A stretch of DNA of 9,981 bases from CAYXVF01 sp964468125 (lineage in GTDB: Bacteria; Myxococcota; XYA12-FULL-58-9; CAYXVF01): the NCBI GenBank assembly GCA_964468125.1, contig CAYXVF010000158.1, positions 1 through 9,981 of the forward strand. Reading direction: 5' to 3'. Positions 1 to 6,198 of the stretch are shown piece after piece. The position numbers and the translations under genes are program-made. The notes below the pieces were generated by a model that was not told the origin of the DNA, searched no databases, and worked only from the letters and a program-made list of their open reading frames with translations. The first letter of the stretch is position 1. Each line of letters opens with the position of its first letter.

Positions 1-1
1 C

Positions 2-556
2 TCGATGCGGGGCGGTCTCATGGCGGCCGCAAAGCGCAAGCTGCTCGGCGGTGAGAGCATCTTTCAGAACACCTTCACCGCTACGGGTCCTGGACAGCAC
101 CTCTTCCTTGCGCCGCCACCCGAGGGCGACATTCGGACCTTCGAGCTCCAGCGCGGCGAGGAGATCTTCCTTCAGAGCGGCGCCTACCTGTCTCACATCG
201 GTGACGAGATGGTGCTCGACAGCAAGTGGGGTGGCGTGAAGTCGTTCTTTGGCGGAGTCGGCTTCTTCATGCTCAAGGTGACCGGAGCCGGTCAGCTCTT
301 TTTCACCAGCTACGGCGCCATTCACGAGGTAGACATCAACGGCTCCTACACCTGCGACACAGGCCACATCGTGGCCTTCACGCCCGGTCTCACCTACAAC
401 ATTCGCAAGTTTGGGGGCTTCAAGGGACTGTTCTTCAGCGGTGAAGGTCTCATCTGCGAGTTCAGCGGTACCGGCAAGCTCTACCTCCAGACCCGCAACG
501 CAGGCTCCCTCGCTGCGTTCCTAGAACCCTACCGACCGGTGAAGTCGAATAGCTGA
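2..556 (+). CDS. AIM24/TIGR00266 family protein (5' partial)
   Basis: The reading frame is open from the first full codon and the sequence enters a known conserved stretch (MRGGL, then KRKLLGGESIFQNTF), so roughly the first 50 residues of this family are missing off the left edge; the ATG at 5 is internal, not the start. The family (AIM24, formerly DUF124) is a beta-rich fold built of repeated strands, usually about 220-260 residues. Its biochemical role in bacteria is not established; the yeast homologue is a mitochondrial inner-membrane protein. Visible features are the GGESIFQNTF motif, Gly-rich beta turns (VKSFFGGVGFF, FGGFKGLFFSGEGL) and a C-terminal LYLQTRN segment typical of the family end. 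It ends 91 bp before the acyl-CoA dehydrogenase, which has its own Shine-Dalgarno site. Family assignment is firm; function is unknown. Confidence 0.9.
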   Translation, partial: SMRGGLMAAAKRKLLGGESIFQNTFTATGPGQHLFLAPPPEGDIRTFELQRGEEIFLQSGAYLSHIGDEMVLDSKWGGVKSFFGGVGFFMLKVTGAGQLFFTSYGAIHEVDINGSYTCDTGHIVAFTPGLTYNIRKFGGFKGLFFSGEGLICEFSGTGKLYLQTRNAGSLAAFLEPYRPVKSNS

Positions 557-636
557 TTCTCCCTAACGCCCTGCGCCTTGTCGTCCGCCGTCCTATTCTG
601 TAAACGCGGGCGGGAATCGAGGCAGCAAAAGACATT

Positions 637-641
637 GGGAG
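637..641 (+). promoter_or_regulatory. Shine-Dalgarno site of the acyl-CoA dehydrogenase
   Basis: GGGAG lies six bases before the ATG at 648. It supports that start over the other-frame ATGs nearby and shows that this gene uses classical leadered initiation, unlike several neighbours. Confidence 0.6.
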
Positions 642-647
642 CAGGGC

Positions 648-1799
648 ATGAATTTGGAGCACACCGAAGACCAACAACTCCTGCGCGAGACCGTGCGCCG
701 GTTCGTCCAGGACCGCGTGGTGCCGAACGCCGGCGAGTGGGACCGTACACATCAGTTTCCGCGCGACGTCGTCGAGGAGCTCGGCGACATGGGCTTGATG
801 GGGATCAGCGTGGCCGAGGCCTTCGGTGGGGCCGCCATGGGCTCGGTGGAGACGGCGATCGTGATCGAGGAGCTCGCCCGTGGCGACGGTTCTCTAGCGC
901 TGACCGTGGCGAGTCACAACGGCTTGTGCACGGGCCACATCGCGATGTTCGCGAATGACGCGCAGAAGGACCGCTACCTCGGGGCGCTCGCAAGCGGCAA
1001 AAAGCTCGGGGCTTGGGGACTCTCCGAGCCCGGAAGCGGCTCGGACGCGGTCGCAATGAACACGACCGCGGTGCGCGACGGTGACGAATGGATTTTGAAC
1101 GGCTCGAAGATCTTCATCACCCAGGGAACCGTGGGTGACGTCTACGTCGTGCTGGCGCGCACGGACAAGGACAAGGGCGCCCGAGGCGTGACGGCCTTCA
1201 TCCTCGAGAAGGGCATGGAGGGCTTCAGTCAAAACCCGATTCGCGAGAAGCTCGGGATGCGCTCTTCCGACACGGCGGAGCTGCACTTCGAGAATGTTCG
1301 TGTACCGGATGCCAACCGCATCGGCGACGAGGGACAGGGCTTCATTCAAACGCTTCAGATCCTGGACAAGGGCCGCATCACCATCGGCGCCCTCGCTCTC
1401 GGCCTGGGCCGTGGCGCGTTTGAAAACGCGCGGCGATACGCAACGGAACGCAAGCAGTTTGGCAAGGCGTTGTCTGAATTCCAGGCCATTCAGTTCAAGC
1501 TCGCGGACATGGCCACTGAGCTCGATGCGGCGGATCTTCTGGTGCGTCGCGCTGCTGCGTTGTGCGACGCAGGGCGGCCCTTCGGCAAGGAGGCGTCCAT
1601 GTGCAAGCTCTTCGCTTCCGAGGCGGCGATGCGGGCCACCGACGAGGCGATTCAGATTCACGGCGGCTACGGTTACACCGCCGAGTTCCCGGTGGAGCGT
1701 GCCTATCGCGACGCAAAGCTCTGCACCATCGGCGAGGGCACGAGCGAGATCCAACGCCTCGTGATTTCCCGCCACGTCTTGAAGGAGCTTCAGGGCTGA
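648..1799 (+). CDS. acyl-CoA dehydrogenase
   Basis: FAD-dependent alpha,beta-dehydrogenation of an acyl-CoA, the first step of beta-oxidation or of branched-chain amino acid breakdown; a soluble enzyme, normally a homotetramer passing electrons to ETF. The 383-residue length is standard. Three domains are seen in order: N-terminal helical (about 5-117), middle beta (about 121-215) with the flavin/substrate motif WGLSEPGSGSDA at 123-134, and C-terminal helical (about 228-378) with RKQFG at 268-272 and the FAD-contacting QIHGGYGY at 336-343. The catalytic base is Glu363 in IGEGTSEIQR, the same place as in short- and medium-chain enzymes; the family commonly has Tyr before this Glu, here Gly. 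It is closest in appearance to short-chain/butyryl-type enzymes, but chain length cannot be read from sequence alone. It stands alone, without ETF or thiolase genes in view. Confidence 0.95.
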   Translation: MNLEHTEDQQLLRETVRRFVQDRVVPNAGEWDRTHQFPRDVVEELGDMGLMGISVAEAFGGAAMGSVETAIVIEELARGDGSLALTVASHNGLCTGHIAMFANDAQKDRYLGALASGKKLGAWGLSEPGSGSDAVAMNTTAVRDGDEWILNGSKIFITQGTVGDVYVVLARTDKDKGARGVTAFILEKGMEGFSQNPIREKLGMRSSDTAELHFENVRVPDANRIGDEGQGFIQTLQILDKGRITIGALALGLGRGAFENARRYATERKQFGKALSEFQAIQFKLADMATELDAADLLVRRAAALCDAGRPFGKEASMCKLFASEAAMRATDEAIQIHGGYGYTAEFPVERAYRDAKLCTIGEGTSEIQRLVISRHVLKELQG

Positions 1800-1827
1800 G
1801 AGCGGCGCAGTTCTCGCGGCCTCGCTG

Positions 1828-1842
1828 CGCGTCCGCTAGACT
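1828..1842 (+). promoter_or_regulatory. putative leaderless promoter (CGCGTC-N2-CTAGACT) of the HEAT-like gene
   Basis: CGCGTC (1828-1833), two bases, then CTAGACT (1836-1842), whose TAGACT matches a -10 hexamer at 4 of 6 positions. Six bases then separate it from the ATG at 1849, so transcription would begin at or next to the A of ATG. No Shine-Dalgarno site is present. The same arrangement with the same spacing occurs before the L,D-transpeptidase at 8771-8785. No convincing -35 is seen. Confidence 0.45.
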
Positions 1843-1848
1843 GCTCGC

Positions 1849-3219
1849 ATGGGCCTTCTCCTCACGGCGTTTCTCGCCGCTCCTCAGCTCGCCTCCTGGT
1901 GCGCGGAAGAAGGAACGCTTCACATCGAGCTCGGCGGGGCGGCGCTCGAGCTGCGCGATCACCGACCGGTCCTGTCGCGCCAGCGCGAGGGCTACCAGGT
2001 GCCGAAGCTCAGCATGGGTCGGCTCTTTCGCGGCGCACACCCGGTGGACCGGGTGGATTTTCGTGCTCCGGACGGCACGGAGCGACGCCTGCGCATCGAT
2101 GGGGAGGGTTGGAAGCTCCTCGACGGGGATGGCGGCTTGGTCAAGAATCTCCGGGTTCCGAACGGTTTTCGCCGCGGTGTTCCCCCACTCCTCCTCGGGC
2201 TCGGCGGGCGCTACGCCTGGTTTGCGAGCTCGACCCATCTCGCGCGACTCGATCTCGCGGCCGAGCGGCAGTTTTTTTCTTCATCGCGCCTGAGCCGCAA
2301 GAGCCTCGAGTGGATCTTTGTGAGCGCCGGAGCTCGGGCGCGCTTCATCGACGAACAGCGGGTCTTGGACTGCGAGCCGAACCTGCGATGCGAGGAGCGT
2401 TTGGCCCTCGCTGAGCCGGTCGAGAGCGTTGCGACCCACCCGACGGGACTCCTTCTCGCCACCCCGTCCCGAGTGATGCGTCTCGCGCCGGCACAGGAAG
2501 AGCCAGTGCAAGACGCTGAGTCGTCGGCGCCGGCCGCAGAGGCCCTCGTCGACGGGCGGGCGGGCGCAATGTGCGGAGAGCGTGGCTCCGGGCGGGTTTG
2601 GATCGCAATCGAACGGGATTCGAGTCTCGAATTGATCCGAGTGGGCGAATCCATGGAACGCTTCACGCTGATCGATCTCTTGCGCCGGGCGCTTCCAAAC
2701 GCCAACTCGGACGCCGCGGAAGCCTGGGCGGACGCCCTCGTTGACGCACAATGGCCGGCGCGAAAGTCCTTGGCGGAGGCGTTCAGCGAGTCAAAATCGC
2801 CGGCGCTCAGAAAGGTGGCGGCGTTGATCTGGGGAGGCGAGAAAGGCAACCCCGCCTTGGCGCGCCTCTGGCTACTGGGTCACGACGACGACCTCGAGGT
2901 GCGGGTCTCCGCGGTTCACGCGTCCGCGAGTTGGTGCCGGGCGGATTCGACGATGCCCTGCCGCGCGGTGCTCGCCGCGTTCATCAACGATCCGGACGAC
3001 GAGGTGTCCTGGACCGCACGCGATCTCCTCCTCGACGAAGACCCATGGGCGGCGCTCCAGGGCGCTCCAGTCCCCTACCGACTCGAAGCCGTCTCGCGCT
3101 TGTCTTCGCGCCTCTCGATGAGTGGATCGCCGAAAGTCCGGAGCATTCTCGAACGGCTCGCGGCGGACGCGGACCCGTCGGTCCGGGCGGCCGCACAGAT
3201 GGCGGTGATCGGTGAATGA
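1849..3219 (+). CDS. exported protein of unknown function with C-terminal HEAT-like repeats
   Basis: 456 residues; I do not recognise the family. Residues 1-19 are hydrophobic (MGLLLTAFLAAPQLASWCA) and look like a signal peptide, though without the usual N-terminal basic residue. Residues 20-265 are rich in short beta strands with Gly/Asp turns (RIDGEGWKLLDGDGG at 82-96, GLLLATPSRVMRL at 200-212), suggestive of a propeller-like or beta-sandwich sensor region, with Cys at 175, 181 and 242. Residues 270-456 are helical, and at least three segments resemble HEAT/PBS-type repeats: about 344-361 (DDDLEVRVSAVHA), 380-396 (NDPDDEVSWTARDLL) and 426-454 (ADADPSVRAAAQMAV). HEAT repeats usually bind proteins. 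The gene follows the acyl-CoA dehydrogenase by 49 bp, but a promoter-like box sits at its start, so it is probably transcribed separately. It converges with the minus-strand yggX unit 10 bp further on. Coding is clear; the role is unknown. Confidence 0.8.
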   Translation: MGLLLTAFLAAPQLASWCAEEGTLHIELGGAALELRDHRPVLSRQREGYQVPKLSMGRLFRGAHPVDRVDFRAPDGTERRLRIDGEGWKLLDGDGGLVKNLRVPNGFRRGVPPLLLGLGGRYAWFASSTHLARLDLAAERQFFSSSRLSRKSLEWIFVSAGARARFIDEQRVLDCEPNLRCEERLALAEPVESVATHPTGLLLATPSRVMRLAPAQEEPVQDAESSAPAAEALVDGRAGAMCGERGSGRVWIAIERDSSLELIRVGESMERFTLIDLLRRALPNANSDAAEAWADALVDAQWPARKSLAEAFSESKSPALRKVAALIWGGEKGNPALARLWLLGHDDDLEVRVSAVHASASWCRADSTMPCRAVLAAFINDPDDEVSWTARDLLLDEDPWAALQGAPVPYRLEAVSRLSSRLSMSGSPKVRSILERLAADADPSVRAAAQMAVIGE

Positions 3220-3229
3220 GGGAGGGGGC

Positions 3230-3454
3230 TCACTCCTCGTCCTCGCCGATCCCGGCGAGGTCATCGACCTGAAATTTCTCGCTGCGTCCGCATTTCTCGC
3301 AGACGAACATCTTCATTTCGACGCCGCCAAAGGATCGTTGATAGGTCTCGTCGAGCCAGTTGCGTGAGGCCTGATCGCCACTCACGGCAGACATGGGGTT
3401 CATGTAGCCGCCGCAGCGCGTGCAGACCTGCAACCGCTTGAGCGGCTTCTTCAT
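3230..3454 (-). CDS. small two-CxxC (zinc-ribbon-like) protein, partner of yggX
   Basis: 74 residues from the ATG at 3454 (MKKPLKRLQ), with CTRC at 11-14 and CEKC at 52-55. Two CxxC pairs separated by about 37 residues, ending in an acidic tail (GIGEDEE), is a zinc-ribbon-like layout that could bind Zn or Fe. No enzyme motif is visible. The gene lies just after yggX on the same strand: the ATG is 11 bases past the yggX stop, and an alternative GTG at 3469 overlaps that stop (GTGA) and would add five residues. Either way translation is probably coupled to yggX, so a role in metal or redox handling is plausible but inferred. The reading frame extends further upstream inside yggX, but that part is Arg/Pro-rich shadow sequence and is excluded. 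Confidence 0.7.
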   Translation of the reverse strand: MKKPLKRLQVCTRCGGYMNPMSAVSGDQASRNWLDETYQRSFGGVEMKMFVCEKCGRSEKFQVDDLAGIGEDEE

Positions 3455-3465
3455 GCCGTAGTCGG

Positions 3466-3735
3466 TCACTTCTGCGGCACGTAGCCCTCGGGCGGGGCGA
3501 CCCCGTCGCCGAAGAGGAACGCTTCGGCCTGCTTGGCGAGGATTTCCTGGGCCTGAGGCTCGGACGGATTCAGACGGAATTCGTTGATCACCATGGTCGA
3601 GTGGGCGATCCACTGCTTCCAGGCCTCCTCGGAGATCTCGCGAAAGATGCGTTCGCCGAGCTCACCTTTGAGGGGGGCATACTCGAGCCCCGGAAGCTCC
3701 CGGCCGAGCTTGGCGCACTGTACGGTTCTACTCAT
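3466..3735 (-). CDS. yggX: YggX family Fe(II)-trafficking / oxidative damage protection protein
   Basis: 89 residues, the usual size. YggX is a small cytosolic protein thought to protect labile iron and Fe-S clusters from oxidation. Family signatures are visible: MSRTVQC with the conserved Cys7, the GELGERIFREISEEAWKQW core, the helix TMVINEFRLN, and the C-terminal FLFG...EGYVPQK. The start is the ATG at 3735, placed three bases after a strong GGAGGAG; the in-frame GTG at 3747 overlaps that Shine-Dalgarno site and is rejected. It is followed by a small two-CxxC protein and is divergent from the HAD-IB gene across about 100 bp. Confidence 0.95.
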   Translation of the reverse strand: MSRTVQCAKLGRELPGLEYAPLKGELGERIFREISEEAWKQWIAHSTMVINEFRLNPSEPQAQEILAKQAEAFLFGDGVAPPEGYVPQK

Positions 3736-3738
3736 GTT

Positions 3739-3745
3739 CTCCTCC
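3739..3745 (-). promoter_or_regulatory. Shine-Dalgarno site of yggX (decides the start)
   Basis: GGAGGAG on the minus strand, followed by AAC and then ATG (3735). An upstream GTG at 3747 shares bases with this element and so cannot be the start that uses it. Confidence 0.75.
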
Positions 3746-3774
3746 ACGGTTTGGACCGCGAGTCCCTATCATGG

Positions 3775-3795
3775 GGCTTCCGCGCAAGGGAAGCC
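3775..3795. repeat. perfect inverted repeat (7-bp arms, 7-base loop) in the divergent intergenic region
   Basis: GGCTTCC at 3775-3781 and GGAAGCC at 3789-3795 around a 7-base spacer. It lies between the divergent yggX and HAD-IB starts and just upstream of the TTGACA at 3802, so it could be an operator or a hairpin in the yggX leader. The arms are short enough to arise by chance in GC-rich DNA. Confidence 0.35.
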
Positions 3796-3801
3796 GCCAC
3801 A

Positions 3802-3830
3802 TTGACAGGTCGTGGGCTTCACCGTACACG
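3802..3830 (+). promoter_or_regulatory. putative sigma-70-type promoter for the HAD-IB/LarA-like pair
   Basis: A perfect TTGACA at 3802-3807, exactly 17 bases, then TACACG at 3825-3830 as a weak -10 (3 of 6). The predicted transcription start is around 3837, next to the in-frame GTG at 3838, which would make the transcript leaderless and agrees with the lack of a Shine-Dalgarno site there. Confidence 0.45.
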
Positions 3831-3837
3831 CCCATGC

Positions 3838-4548
3838 GTGAACGAAGTGGCCAAATCCGCGCGCGTGCCGAGCGTCGAAAAACGCCGCCCCGCCGCCGCC
3901 TTCTACGACCTCGAGGGGACCCTCTGCTCGACCAACATCGTTCACACCTACGCCTATTTCGCGCGAAATCAGCCAACCCTGCTTCGCAGTGTCCTGCGAA
4001 CCGCCTCCACGGTGGTGCAGGTCCCGTTTTTCGTGACCGCGGATGCATACTCGCGGAAGGTCTTCAACGAGCTGTTCTACCGGCGCTACAAGGGCGAGAG
4101 CGAGGACCGTCTCAAGCTCATGGCCGAGGACATGTTCGAGAAGATCGTCCGGCCCCACATCTTCGAGCAGTCCTATTCGATGATTCGCCAGTCACGCGCG
4201 GCGGGCTACCGCCAGGTGCTCATCACCGGCGCCCTGGACCTTCTCGCGGAGCCCGTCGCACGGCACCTCGGTGTCGACGACTTCGTCTCCAACGAGCTCG
4301 AGTTCGTGAACGGCTACGCGACCGGGCGCCTCAAAGCCCCCCTGATCGCAGGCGCCTCCAAGGCGACCTTCATTCGCCGGTACGCCAAGGATCACGGGCT
4401 CGACCTCGAACAGTGTTTGGCCTACACCGATTCGATGAGCGACTACCCGATGCTCGCGAGCGTGGGTAAGCCATCGGTGATCAATCCAGATTTTCGCCTC
4501 AAGAAGCTCGCGAAGAGCTTCGATTGGCCGATCCTCTATTTCTCCTGA
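3838..4548 (+). CDS. HAD-IB family phosphohydrolase (SerB-like)
   Basis: A haloacid dehalogenase superfamily hydrolase of subfamily IB, the group containing phosphoserine phosphatase SerB and ThrH; the substrate is not determined here. From the GTG at 3838 it has 236 residues. Motif I is FYDLEGTL, with nucleophile Asp24 and Glu26 where most members have Asp; DLEG occurs in some relatives such as ThrH. Motif II is LITGA (Thr130), motif III Lys175 in ASKATF, motif IV YTDSMSDYPML with Asp198 and Asp202. The C-terminus (VGKPSVINPD, then WPILYF) is typical of the subfamily. Residues 30-110 form the helical cap. The start is uncertain: GTG at 3838, 3847 or 3865 all fit, none with a Shine-Dalgarno site; 3838 is chosen because it abuts the predicted transcription start. 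The frame stays open upstream, but that part overlaps yggX antisense and is not credible. The LarA-like gene begins 5 bp after its stop, implying one operon. Confidence 0.9.
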   Translation: MNEVAKSARVPSVEKRRPAAAFYDLEGTLCSTNIVHTYAYFARNQPTLLRSVLRTASTVVQVPFFVTADAYSRKVFNELFYRRYKGESEDRLKLMAEDMFEKIVRPHIFEQSYSMIRQSRAAGYRQVLITGALDLLAEPVARHLGVDDFVSNELEFVNGYATGRLKAPLIAGASKATFIRRYAKDHGLDLEQCLAYTDSMSDYPMLASVGKPSVINPDFRLKKLAKSFDWPILYFS

Positions 4549-4553
4549 GACCC

Positions 4554-6146
4554 ATGCCGCTACACGATCTCGATCAGCTCGTCGTCACCATCGACAAGGA
4601 CTCCGCTCCGCGCATCTTCCACTACGGAGAAGACTTTCTCCTCGAGGATCTGCCCCCGGGCACGCGGGTGATCTATCCGCCTCCGCCGATGAAGGGGCTC
4701 GAAAACATCGACGCCGCGATCCGCTACGCCCTCAACCATCCGCACGACAAGCCGCCGCTTCACGCGATGCTCGAGCCGGGGATGAAGGTGACGATCGCCG
4801 TTGACGACATCTCCCTGCCACTGCCACCGATGAAGACCCCGGACGTGCGGCAACGCATGCTCGAAATCGTGCTGCAAACGCTGAAGGACTACGGGGTCGA
4901 AGACGTGCACATCATCGTAGCCCTCGGTGTGCACCGCCGTATGACCGATGCGGAGATCAAGCGCATGGTCGGGGCGAAGATCTGGAACCAATACGCGCCC
5001 GATCGCCTCTACAACCACGATGCAGAAGACCCGGAAGGAATCACCGAGCTCGGCACGACGCCCGAAGGGTATTACGTGGCCCTGAACCGGCGCGTGGTCG
5101 AGAGCGACCTTCTGATCTACCTGAACCTGAACTTCGTGCCGATGAATGGCGGCTTCAAATCCGTCGGGGTCGGGTTGTGCGACTACAAGACGCTTCGTAA
5201 CCACCACAACCCGAGTGTCCTGCGCAAAACAGAAACGTACATGGAGCCGAAGCGCTCCCACATGCACGACATCTACCGGGCCATCGGTGAGTTCATCAAC
5301 GAGAAACTGAATGTCTTCCACGTCGAGAGTGCGATCAACAATCGCATGTATGACGACACGCTGGACTTCTTGTCTCGGAACGAAGACCAGTTCTCTGACC
5401 TCGACTGGCTAAAGTTCGACGCGCTTCGGCTCACACTCAAGAACCTGCCGCGCAAGGCCAAGAACGCCTTCATGATGAAGGTCCCCGCGCCCTATGACGT
5501 GATCGCCGTGCATGCGGGCGCAACCGCACCGGTGCATGACAAGATCCTGGAAGCGAGCTTCAAGCAGTACTCGGTGCCGGTGAAGGGGCAATGTGACGTG
5601 TGGATCACCGGCGTGCCCTACATTTCACCCTACAACGTGAACTCGCTCCTAAACCCGCTCTTGGTGCAGGTGATGGCCCTCGGCTATTTCTTCAATCTAC
5701 ACCGGGGCACGCCGCTCTTGCGCGAAGGGGGCACGATCATCCTGACGCATCCGGTACACGACGATTTCGACCCAGAGCATCACCCGAGCTATATCGAGTT
5801 CTTCAATCGGCTCCTGCCGGAAACGCGGGACGCGATGGAGCTTCACCGGAAATATGAGCGTGAGTTCGCCGAGAACCCGAGTTACGTCGACCGATTCCGC
5901 TTCGGCAACGCGTACCACGGCTCGCACCCGTTCTTCATGTGGTACTGGGGCGAGCGCGGCCGCCAGTGGGCCGGCCGGGTGATCGCTGCGGGCGCAAAGA
6001 ACAGTCGCGCTTGCGAGCTGATGGGCTGGGAGTACGCGAGCTCGGTCTCCGAAGCGATCGCCATGGCCAAAGCCACCTTCGACGGCGAACCAGAAATCGC
6101 CGTGACGCACATCGCGCCGACTTTCCTCTGCGACGTGACGGTGTGA
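4554..6146 (+). CDS. LarA-like protein of the nickel-pincer lactate racemase superfamily, divergent
   Basis: 530 residues from the ATG at 4554, against about 425 for lactate racemase LarA. LarA interconverts 2-hydroxyacid stereoisomers using a covalently bound nickel-pincer nucleotide made by LarB, LarC and LarE, none of which is in view. Family features seen: IAVDDISLPLPP (81-92, where LarA has its D-x-T-R-P loop), VALGVHRRMT with His127 (LarA His108), NHDAEDP at 154-160, GGFKSVGVG with Lys202 (cofactor-tethering Lys184) and NHH at 216-218 (nickel ligand His200). By eye alignment from memory, LarA His174, Arg75, Gln295 and Lys298 are not matched: the segment before Lys202 is NFVPMN, the loop lacks Arg, and the YQxxK region reads NSLLNPLL (363-370). 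The C-terminal part (NAYHGSHPFF, ELMGWEYASSVSEAI) is family-like. The cofactor is probably bound but the substrate or chemistry probably differs from lactate. An in-frame TTG at 4524 overlapping the HAD gene is less likely. Confidence 0.85.
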   Translation: MPLHDLDQLVVTIDKDSAPRIFHYGEDFLLEDLPPGTRVIYPPPPMKGLENIDAAIRYALNHPHDKPPLHAMLEPGMKVTIAVDDISLPLPPMKTPDVRQRMLEIVLQTLKDYGVEDVHIIVALGVHRRMTDAEIKRMVGAKIWNQYAPDRLYNHDAEDPEGITELGTTPEGYYVALNRRVVESDLLIYLNLNFVPMNGGFKSVGVGLCDYKTLRNHHNPSVLRKTETYMEPKRSHMHDIYRAIGEFINEKLNVFHVESAINNRMYDDTLDFLSRNEDQFSDLDWLKFDALRLTLKNLPRKAKNAFMMKVPAPYDVIAVHAGATAPVHDKILEASFKQYSVPVKGQCDVWITGVPYISPYNVNSLLNPLLVQVMALGYFFNLHRGTPLLREGGTIILTHPVHDDFDPEHHPSYIEFFNRLLPETRDAMELHRKYEREFAENPSYVDRFRFGNAYHGSHPFFMWYWGERGRQWAGRVIAAGAKNSRACELMGWEYASSVSEAIAMAKATFDGEPEIAVTHIAPTFLCDVTV

Positions 6147-6152
6147 TCGGGT
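6114..6152. repeat. 39-bp direct repeat, copy 1 (3' end of the LarA-like gene)
   Basis: Covers the last ten sense codons (APTFLCDVTV), the TGA stop and six bases beyond. It recurs 85 bp downstream with one substitution and one inserted base. Confidence 0.85.
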
Positions 6153-6159
6153 CGCCAGC

Positions 6160-6179
6160 GGTCTTGGCAGCGCCAAGCC
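6160..6179. terminator. intergenic hairpin between convergent genes (possible bidirectional terminator)
   Basis: CTTGGC (6163-6168), loop AGC, GCCAAG (6172-6177): a perfect 6-bp stem, extended by GG/CC if one T bulges out. It sits between the LarA-like gene and the convergent histidine phosphatase, where a shared terminator is expected. No U-tract follows on either strand, so intrinsic termination is unproven. Confidence 0.35.
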
Positions 6180-6198
6180 GCGCGACACCTGAATACGT

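Noticed and set aside
557..647. Possible promoter (TTGTCG, then TGTAAA) before the acyl-CoA dehydrogenase
   Set aside because: The spacer is only about 15 bases and both hexamers are poor; not strong enough to list.
894..1775. 293-residue ORF on the minus strand opposite the acyl-CoA dehydrogenase
   Set aside because: It lies wholly over a gene with all family motifs; its composition is a GC-driven shadow and it shows no recognisable domain.
1495..2293. Long ORFs on both strands (1495-2238 minus, 1562-2293 plus) across the acyl-CoA dehydrogenase/HEAT-like junction
   Set aside because: Arg/Ser/Pro-rich translations with no motifs, overlapping two better supported genes.
3220..3229. Possible terminator between the convergent HEAT-like and two-CxxC genes
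   Set aside because: Only a 4-bp TGAG/CTCA stem is visible, with no U-tract.
3455..3613. N-terminal extension of the two-CxxC protein to 127 residues
   Set aside because: It lies inside yggX in another frame with Arg/Pro-rich shadow composition.
3601..3837. N-terminal extension of the HAD-IB ORF to 315 residues
   Set aside because: It is antisense to yggX, which is well supported, and the HAD fold begins only at about 3900.
4560..5321. 253-residue minus-strand ORF opposite the LarA-like gene
   Set aside because: His/Val/Arg-rich mirror of a gene with family motifs; no independent start signal.
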